The notes beneath the pieces are model-generated. The model worked only from the letters and a program-made list of their open reading frames with translations, was not told the DNA's origin and made no database searches. A DNA stretch of 64,000 nucleotides from NCBI GenBank assembly GCA_963920705.1, contig CAWUCO010000251.1, forward strand, positions 62,001-126,000, written 5' to 3'. Source of the DNA: Odiellus spinosus (lineage: Eukaryota; Arthropoda; Arachnida; Opiliones; Phalangiidae). Both the position numbers and the translations under genes were made by a program. How positions within the stretch are numbered: position 1 is the first letter of the stretch; every line of letters begins with the position of its first letter. Below, in pieces: positions 55,501-64,000 of this stretch.

Positions 55501-58500
55501 TTTTTCCTTTTTCAAGACAAACTTTTTCCTTTTTCAAGTCAAACTTTTTCATTTTTCAAGTCAAATTTTTTCATTTTTCAAGTCAAACATTTTCATTTTT
55601 CAAGTCTAACTTTTTCATTTTTGAAGTCAAACTTTTTCATTTTTGAAGTCAAACTTTTTCATTTTTGAAGACAAACTTTTTCATTTTTCAAGTCAATTTT
55701 TTTCATTTTTCAAGTCAAACTTTTTCATTTTTCAAGTCAAACTTTTTCATTTTTCAAGTCAAACTTTTTCATTTTTCAAGTCAAACTTTTTTATTTTTCA
55801 AGTCAAACTTTTTCATTTTTCAAGTCAAACTTTTTCATTTTTCAAGTCAAAATTTTTCAATTTTTAAAGTCAAACATTTTCATTTTTCAAGTCAAACTTT
55901 TTCATTTTTGAAGTCAAACTTTTTCATTTTTGAAGTCAAACTTTTTCATTTTTCAAGTCAAACTTTTTCATTTTTCAAGTAAATTTTTTTCATTTTTCAA
56001 GTCAAACTTTTTCATTTTTCAAGTCAAACTTTTTCATTTTTCAAGTCAAACTTTTTCATTTTTCAAGTCAAACTTTTTCATTTTTCAAGTCAAACTTTTT
56101 CATTTTTCAAGTCAAAATTTTTCATTTTTCAAGTCAAACATTTTCATTTTTCAAGTCAAACTTTTTCATTTTTCAAGTCAAACTTTTTCATTTTTCAAGT
56201 CAAACTTTTTCATTTTTCAAGTCAAACTTTTTCATTTTTCAAGTAAAACTTTTTCATTTTTCAAGTCAAACCTTTTCATTTTTCAAGTCAAACCTTTTCA
56301 TTTTTCAAGTCAAACTTTTTCATTTTTCAAGTCAAATTTTTTCCTTTTTCAAGACAAACTTTTTCCTTTTTCAAGTCAAACTTTTTCATTTTTCAAGTCA
56401 ATTTTTTTCATTTTTCAAGTCAAACTTTTTCATTTTTCAAGTCAAACTTTTTCATTTTTCAAGTCAAACTTTTTCACTTTTCAAGTCAAACTTTTTCGTT
56501 TTTCAAGTCAAACTTTTTCGTTTTTCAAGTCAAACTTTTTCGTTTTTCAAGTCAAACTTTTTCACTTTTCAAGTCAAACTTTTTCACTTTTCAAGTCAAA
56601 CTTTTTCATTTTTCAAGTCAAACTTTTTCATTTTTCAAGTCAAACTTTTTCATTTTTCAAGTCAAACTTTTTCATTTTTCAAGTCAAACTTTTTCATTTT
56701 TCAAGTCAAACTTTTTCATTTTTCAAGTCAAACTTTTTCATTTTTCAAGTCAAACTTTTTCATTTTTCAAGTCAAACTTTTTCATTTTCAAGCCAAACTT
56801 TTTCATTTTTCAAGTCAAACTTTTTCATTTTTCAAGTCAAACTTTTTCATTTTTCAAGTCAAACTCTTTCATTTTTCAAGTCAAAATTTTTCATTTTTCA
56901 AGTCAAACATTTTCATTTTTCAAGTCAAACTTTTTCATTTTTGAAGTCAAACTTTTTCATTTTTCAAGTCAAACTTTTTCATTTTTCAAGTCAAAATTTT
57001 TCATTTTTCAAGTCAAACATTTTCATTTTTCAAGTCAAACTTTTTCATTTTTCAAGTCAAACTTTTTCATTTTTCAAGTCAAACTTTTTCATTTTTCAAG
57101 TCAAACTTTTTCATTTTTCAAGTCAAACTTTTTCATTTTTCAAGTCAAACTTTTTCATTTTTCAAGTCAAACTTTTTCATTTTTGAAGTCAAACTTTTTC
57201 ATTTTTCAAGTCAAACTTTTTCATTTTTCAAGTCAAACTTTTTCATTTTTCAAGTCAAACTTTTTCATTTTTGAAGTCAAACTTTTTCATTTTTCAAGTC
57301 AAACTTTTTCATTTTTCAAGTCAAAATTTTTCATTTTTCAAGTCAAACATTTTCATTTTTCAAGTCAAACTTTTTCATTTTTGAAGTCAAACTTTTTCAT
57401 TTTTGAAGTCAAACTTTTTCATTTTTCAAGTCAAACTTTTTCATTTTTAAAGTCAATTTTTTTCATTTTTCAAGTCAAACTTTTTCATTTTTCAAGTCAA
57501 ACTTTTTCATTTTTCAAGTCAAACTTTTTCATTTTTCAAGTCAAACTTTTTCATTTTTCAAGTCAAACTTTTTCATTTTTCAAGTCAAAATTTTTCATTT
57601 TTCAAGTCAAACATTTTCATTTTTCAAGTCAAACTTTTTCATTTTTCAAGTCAAACTTTTTCATTTTTCAAGTCAAACTTTTTCATTTTTCAAGTCAAAC
57701 TTTTTCATTTTTCAAGTCAAACTTTTTCATTTTTCAAGTCAAACTTTTTCATTTTTCAAGTCAAAATTTTTCATTTTTCAAGTCAAACATTTTCATTTTT
57801 CAAGTCTAACTTTTTCATTTTTGAAGTCAAACTTTTTCATTTTTGAAGTCAAACTTTTTCATTTTTGAAGTCAAACTTTTTCATTTTTCAAGTCAATTTT
57901 TTTCATTTTTCAAGTCAAACTTTTTCATTTTTCAAGTCAAACTTTTTCATTTTTCAAGTCAAACTTTTTCATTTTTCAAGTCAAACTTTTTCATTTTTCA
58001 AGTCAAACTTTTTCATTTTTCAAGTCAAAATTTTTCATTTTTCAAGTCAAACATTTTCATTTTTCAAGTCAAACTTTTTCATTTTTCAAGTCAAACTTTT
58101 TCATTTTTCAAGTCAAACTTTTTCATTTTTCAAGTCAAACTTTTTCATTTTTCAAGTCAAACTTTTTCATTTTTCAAGTCAAACTTTTTCATTTTTCAAG
58201 TCAAACTTTTTCATTTTTCAAGTCAAACTTTTTCATTTTTCAAGACAAACTTTTTCATTTTTCAAGTCAAATTTTTTCCTTTTTCAAGACAAACTTTTTC
58301 CTTTTTCAAGTCAAACTTTTTCATTTTTCAAGTCAAATTTTTTCATTTTTCAAGTCAAACATTTTCATTTTTCAAGTCTAACTTTTTCATTTTTGAAGTC
58401 AAACTTTTTCATTTTTGAAGTCAAACTTTTTCATTTTTGAAGTCAAACTTTTTCATTTTTCAAGTCAATTTTTTTCATTTTTCAAGTCAAACTTTTTCAT

Positions 58501-61500
58501 TTTTCAAGTCAAACTTTTTCATTTTTCAAGTCAAACTTTTTCATTTTTCAAGTCAAACTTTTTCATTTTTCAAGTCAAACTTTTTCATTTTTCAAGTCAA
58601 AATTTTTCATTTTTCAAGTCAAACATTTTCATTTTTCAAGTCAAACTTTTTCATTTTTGAAGTCAAACTTTTTCATTTTTGAAGTCAAACTTTTTCATTT
58701 TTCAAGTCAAACTTTTTCATTTTTCAAGTAAATTTTTTTCATTTTTCAAGTCAAACTTTTTCATTTTTCAAGTCAAACTTTTTCATTTTTCAAGTCAAAC
58801 TTTTTCATTTTTCAAGTCAAACTTTTTCATTTTTCAAGTCAAACTTTTTCATTTTTCAAGTCAAAATTTTTCATTTTTCAAGTCAAACATTTTCATTTTT
58901 CAAGTCAAACTTTTTCATTTTTCAAGTCAAACTTTTTCATTTTTCAAGTCAAACTTTTTCATTTTTCAAGTCAAACTTTTTCATTTTTCAAGTCAAACTT
59001 TTTCATTTTTCAAGTCAAACTTTTTCATTTTTCAAGTCAAAATTTTTCATTTTTCAAGTCAAACATTTTCATTTTTCAAGTCTAACTTTTTCATTTTTGA
59101 AGTCAAACTTTTTCATTTTTCAAGTCAAACTTTTTCATTTTTGAAGTCAAACTTTTTCATTTTTCAAGTCAATTTTTTTCATTTTTCAAGTCAAACTTTT
59201 TCATTTTTCAAGTCAAACTTTTTCATTTTTCAAGTCAAACTTTTTCATTTTTCAAGTCAAACTTTTTCATTTTTCAAGTCAAACTTTTTCATTTTTCAAG
59301 TCAAAATTTTTCATTTTTCAAGTCAAACATTTTCATTTTTCAAGTCAAACTTTTTCATTTTTCAAGTCAAACTTTTTCATTTTTCAAGTCAAACTTTTTC
59401 ATTTTTCAAGTCAAACTTTTTCATTTTTCAAGTCAAACTTTTTCATTTTTCAAGTCAAACTTTTTCATTTTTCAAGTCAAACTTTTTCATTTTTCAAGTC
59501 AAACTTTTTCATTTTTCAAGACAAACTTTTTCATTTTTCAAGTCAAATTTTTTCCTTTTTCAAGACAAACTTTTTCCTTTTTCAAGTCAAACTTTTTCAT
59601 TTTTCAAGTCAAATTTTTTCATTTTTCAAGTCAAACATTTTCATTTTTCAAGTCTAACTTTTTCATTTTTGAAGTCAAACTTTTTCATTTTTGAAGTCAA
59701 ACTTTTTCATTTTTGAAGTCAAACTTTTTCATTTTTCAAGTCAATTTTTTTCATTTTTCAAGTCAAACTTTTTCATTTTTCAAGTCAAACTTTTTCATTT
59801 TTCAAGTCAAACTTTTTCATTTTTCAAGTCAAACTTTTTCATTTTTCAAGTCAAACTTTTTCATTTTTCAAGTCAAAATTTTTCATTTTTCAAGTCAAAC
59901 ATTTTCATTTTTCAAGTCAAACTTTTTCATTTTTGAAGTCAAACTTTTTCATTTTTGAAGTCAAACTTTTTCATTTTTCAAGTCAAACTTTTTCATTTTT
60001 CAAGTAAATTTTTTTCATTTTTCAAGTCAAACTTTTTCATTTTTCAAGTCAAACTTTTTCATTTTTCAAGTCAAACTTTTTCATTTTTCAAGTCAAACTT
60101 TTTCATTTTTCAAGTCAAACTTTTTCATTTTTCAAGTCAAAATTTTTCATTTTTCAAGTCAAACATTTTCATTTTTCAAGTCAAACTTTTTCATTTTTCA
60201 AGTCAAACTTTTTCATTTTTCAAGTCAAACTTTTTCATTTTTCAAGTCAAACTTTTTCATTTTTCAAGTCAAACTTTTTCATTTTTCAAGTCAAACTTTT
60301 TCATTTTTCAAGTCAAAATTTTTCATTTTTCAAGTCAAACATTTTCATTTTTCAAGTCAAACTTTTTCATTTTTCAAGTCAAACTTTTTCATTTTTCAAG
60401 TCAAACTTTTTCATTTTTCAAGTCAAACTTTTTCATTTTTCAAGTCAAACTTTTTCATTTTTCAAGTCAAACTTTTTCATTTTTCAAGTCAAACTTTTTC
60501 ATTTTTCAAGTCAAACTTTTTCATTTTTCAAGACAAACTTTTTCATTTTTCAAGTCAAATTTTTTCCTTTTTCAAGACAAACTTTTTCCTTTTTCAAGTC
60601 AAACTTTTTCATTTTTCAAGTCAAATTTTTTCATTTTTCAAGTCAAACATTTTCATTTTTCAAGTCTAACTTTTTCATTTTTGAAGTCAAACTTTTTCAT
60701 TTTTGAAGTCAAACTTTTTCATTTTTGAAGTCAAACTTTTTCATTTTTCAAGTCAATTTTTTTCATTTTTCAAGTCAAACTTTTTCATTTTTCAAGTCAA
60801 ACTTTTTCATTTTTCAAGTCAAACTTTTTCATTTTTCAAGTCAAACTTTTTCATTTTTCAAGTCAAACTTTTTCATTTTTCAAGTCAAACTTTTTCATTT
60901 TTCAAGTCAAAATTTTTCATTTTTCAAGTCAAACATTTTCATTTTTCAAGTCAAACTTTTTCATTTTTGAAGTCAAACTTTTTCATTTTTGAAGTCAAAC
61001 TTTTTCATTTTTCAAGTCAAACTTTTTCATTTTTCAAGTAAATTTTTTTCATTTTTCAAGTCAAACTTTTTCATTTTTCAAGTCAAACTTTTTCATTTTT
61101 CAAGTCAAACTTTTTCATTTTTCAAGTCAAACTTTTTCATTTTTCAAGTCAAACTTTTTCATTTTTCAAGTCAAAATTTTTCATTTTTCAAGTCAAACAT
61201 TTTCATTTTTCAAGTCAAACTTTTTCATTTTTCAAGTCAAACTTTTTCATTTTTCAAGTCAAACTTTTTCATTTTTCAAGTCAAACTTTTTCATTTTTCA
61301 AGTAAAACTTTTTCATTTTTCAAGTCAAACCTTTTCATTTTTCAAGTCAAACCTTTTCATTTTTCAAGTCAAACTTTTTCATTTTTCAAGTCAAATTTTT
61401 TCCTTTTTCAAGACAAACTTTTTCCTTTTTCAAGTCAAACTTTTTCATTTTTCAAGTCAATTTTTTTCATTTTTCAAGTCAAACTTTTTCATTTTTCAAG

Positions 61501-64000
61501 TCAAACTTTTTCATTTTTCAAGTCAAACTTTTTCACTTTTCAAGTCAAACTTTTTCGTTTTTCAAGTCAAACTTTTTCGTTTTTCAAGTCAAACTTTTTC
61601 GTTTTTCAAGTCAAACTTTTTCACTTTTCAAGTCAAACTTTTTCACTTTTCAAGTCAAACTTTTTCATTTTTCAAGTCAAACTTTTTCATTTTTCAAGTC
61701 AAACTTTTTCATTTTTCAAGTCAAACTTTTTCATTTTTCAAGTCAAACTTTTTCATTTTTCAAGTCAAACTTTTTCATTTTTCAAGTCAAACTTTTTCAT
61801 TTTTCAAGTCAAACTTTTTCATTTTTCAAGTCAAACTTTTTCATTTTTCAAGCCAAACTTTTTCATTTTTCAAGTCAAACTTTTTCATTTTTCAAGTCAA
61901 ACTTTTTCATTTTTCAAGTCAAACTCTTTCATTTTTCAAGTCAAAATTTTTCATTTTTCAAGTCAAACATTTTCATTTTTCAAGTCAAACTTTTTCATTT
62001 TTGAAGTCAAACTTTTTCATTTTTCAAGTCAAACTTTTTCATTTTTCAAGTCAAAATTTTTCATTTTTCAAGTCAAACATTTTCATTTTTCAAGTCAAAC
62101 TTTTTCATTTTTCAAGTCAAACTTTTTCATTTTTCAAGTCAAACTTTATCATTTTTCAAGTCAAACTTTATGATTTTTCAAGTCAAACTTTTTCATTTTT
62201 CAAGTCAAACTTTTTCATTTTTCAAGTCAAACTTTTTAATTTTTCAAGTCAAACTTTTTCATTTTTCAAGCCAAACTTTTTCATTTTTCAAGTCAAACTT
62301 TTTCATTTTTCAAGTCAAACTTTTTCATTTTTCAAGTCAAACTCTTTCATTTTTCAAGTCAAAATTTTTCATTTTTCAAGTCAAACATTTTCATTTTTCA
62401 AGTCAAACTTTTTCATTTTTGAAGTCAAACTTTTTCATTTTTCAAGTCAAACTTTTTCATTTTTCAAGTCAAAATTTTTCATTTTTCAAGTCAAACATTT
62501 TCATTTTTCAAGTCTAACTTTTTCATTTTTGAAGTCAAACTTTTTCATTTTTGAAGTCAAACTTTTTCATTTTTGAAGTCAAACTTTTTCATTTTTCAAG
62601 TCAAACTTTTTCATTTTTCAAGTCAATTTTTTTCATTTTTCAAGTCAAACTTTTTCATTTTTCAAGTCAAACTTTTTCATTTTTCAAGTCAAACTTTTTC
62701 ATTTTTCAAGTCAAACTTTTTCATTTTTCAAGTCAAACTTTTTCATTTTTCAAGTCAAAATTTTTCATTTTTCAAGTCAAACATTTTCATTTTTCAAGTC
62801 AAACTTTTTCATTTTTCAAGTCAAACTTTTTCATTTTTCAAGTCAAACTTTTTCATTTTTCAAGTCAAACTTTTTCATTTTTGAAGTCAAACTTTTTCAT
62901 TTTTCAAGTCAAACTTTTTCATTTTTCAAGTCAAAATTTTTCATTTTTCAAGTCAAACATTTTCATTTTTCAAGTCAAAATTTTTCATTTTTCAAGTCAA
63001 ACTTTTTCATTTTTCAAGTCAAACTTTTTCATTTTTGAAGTCAAACTTTTTCATTTTTCAAGTCAAACTTTTTCATTTTTCAAGTCAAAATTTTTCATTT
63101 TTCAAGTCAAAATTTTTCATTTTTCAAGTCAAACATTTTCATTTTTCAAGTCAAACTTTTTCATTTTTCAAGTCAAACTTTTTCATTTTTCAAGTCAAAC
63201 TTTTTCATTTTTCAAGTCAAACTTTTTCATTTTTCAAGTCAAACTTTTTCATTTTTCAAGTCAAACTTTTTCATTTTTCAAGTCAAACTTTTTCATTTTT
63301 CAAGTCAAACTTTTTCATTTTTCAAGTCAAACTTTTTCATTTTTGAAGTCAAACTTTTTCATTTTTCAAGTCAAACTTTTTCATTTTTCAAGTCAAAATT
63401 TTTCATTTTTCAAGTCAAAATTTTTCATTTTTCAAGTCAAACATTTTCATTTTTCAAGTCAAACTTTTTCATTTTTCAAGTCAAACTTTTTCATTTTTCA
63501 AGTCAAACTTTTTCATTTTTCAAGTCAAACTTTTTCATTTTTCAAGTCAAACTTTTTCATTTTTCAAGTCAAACTTTTTCATTTTTCAAGTCAAACTTTT
63601 TCATTTTTCAAGTCAAACTTTTTCATTTTTCAAGTCAAACTTTTTCATTTTTCAAGTCAAACTTTTTCATTTTTCAAGTCAAACTTTTTCATTTTTGAAG
63701 TCAAACTTTTTCATTTTTCAAGTCAAACTTTTTCATTTTTCAAGTCAAAATTTTTCATTTTTCAAGTCAAACATTTTCATTTTTCAAGTCAAAATTTTTC
63801 ATTTTTCAAGTCAAACTTTTTCATTTTTCAAGTCAAACTTTTTCATTTTTGAAGTCAAACTTTTTCATTTTTCAAGTCAAACTTTTTCATTTTTCAAGTC
63901 AAAATTTTTCATTTTTCAAGTCAAAATTTTTCATTTTTCAAGTCAAACATTTTCATTTTTCAAGTCAAACTTTTTCATTTTTCAAGTCAAACTTTTTCAT

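Larger units (their letters stand above)
28687..64000. repeat. 22-bp satellite array, about 1,600 monomers, continues past the window
   Basis: The monomer (clean copy 28931-28952) is AAGTCAAAC followed by two T5C blocks joined by A. It has one G and four C, about 23% GC, and 15 of 22 bases are pyrimidine. It fills 35.3 kb without interruption by other sequence. Recurrent variants are AAAATTT, ACATTTTC, TTTTTGAAG, CAATTTTTTT, GTCTAAC, TTTTTAAAG, TTCACTTTTC, TTCGTTTTTC, AAGCC, AACTCTTTC and AAGACAAAC. Length variants are rare: 20-bp units at 30867, 33461, 34999, 41575, 43113 and 46631; a 19-bp unit at 50721; a 21-bp unit near 56785; a 23-bp unit near 55850. No forward stop exists in the consensus, so forward ORFs up to 887 codons (39328-41991) appear, with the 22-residue period built of SSQTFSF, FKSNFF, IFQVK and LFHF. 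They are not genes. The minus strand has two TGA per monomer. Confidence 0.98.

Noticed and set aside
28862..63852. Dozens of long forward ORFs (up to 887 codons) encoding Phe-rich 22-residue repeats
   Set aside because: They follow from a stop-free monomer whose length is not a multiple of 3. They overlap in several frames, and indel and stop variants are copied without regard to frame.
28687..64000. CRISPR-like array
   Set aside because: Direct repeats are back to back with no spacers, there are no cas genes, and the context is eukaryotic.

Overview
The window looks like a gene-poor, AT-rich, repeat-dominated piece of an animal chromosome, most likely an insect or other arthropod. The reasons are an interstitial run of the arthropod telomere pentamer (five CCTAA units at 11292-11316), a decayed P-element-like transposase, TNP2-like transposases of the kind common in insect genomes, a gypsy-like retroelement relic, eukaryotic splice-site signals and a tRNA-like fragment. 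No bacterial gene organisation, rRNA, intact tRNA or CRISPR array is visible. No host gene can be named with confidence.

Layout. (1) 1-1742: a TNP2-like transposase entering from the left edge, broken by two frameshifts. (2) 1743-5860: unique DNA with several small tandem repeats, including a 14-bp array (4597-4815), a degenerate ~50-bp minisatellite (4816-5355) and a duplicated hairpin module (5717-5860). (3) 7374-8337: relics of the gag and protease of an LTR retrotransposon. (4) 9219-10930, minus strand: a decayed P-element-like transposase whose D, D and E residues can still be located. (5) 10960-11569: a foldback element with the telomere pentamers between its arms. (6) 11667-15345: two unassigned minus-strand ORFs, a 45-bp minisatellite and a ~246-bp tandem repeat holding an insertion. 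(7) 15346-25171: about 10 kb with no convincing gene, but with a perfect 25-bp-arm palindrome, short tandem arrays, a tRNA-like A/B-box fragment and a possible MITE. (8) 25172-27233: a second, nearly complete TNP2-like transposase with two frameshifts at A-runs. (9) 28127-28536: a two-exon gene fragment. (10) 28687-64000: a 22-bp satellite, about 1,600 monomers, running off the right edge and filling 55% of the window.

The satellite is the dominant feature. Its monomer lacks stop codons in all three forward frames, and 22 is not a multiple of 3. Long forward ORFs (up to 887 codons) therefore arise automatically and should not be read as genes. Monomer variants fall into higher-order blocks copied at several scales: about 1.5-kb doublets, a 4.4-kb block repeated 8,114 bp away, a 2,021-bp tandem duplication, and a 2.2-kb block repeated 23,245 bp away. 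The 22-bp satellite and the small 14-bp array at 4.6 kb share an 11/14 core motif, and each is preceded within about 100 bp by the same 21-bp sequence, which suggests a common origin.

The coding relics do not form a pathway. They are independent mobile elements at different stages of decay. All calls rest on reading the sequence and remembered family motifs; no database search or alignment program was run.
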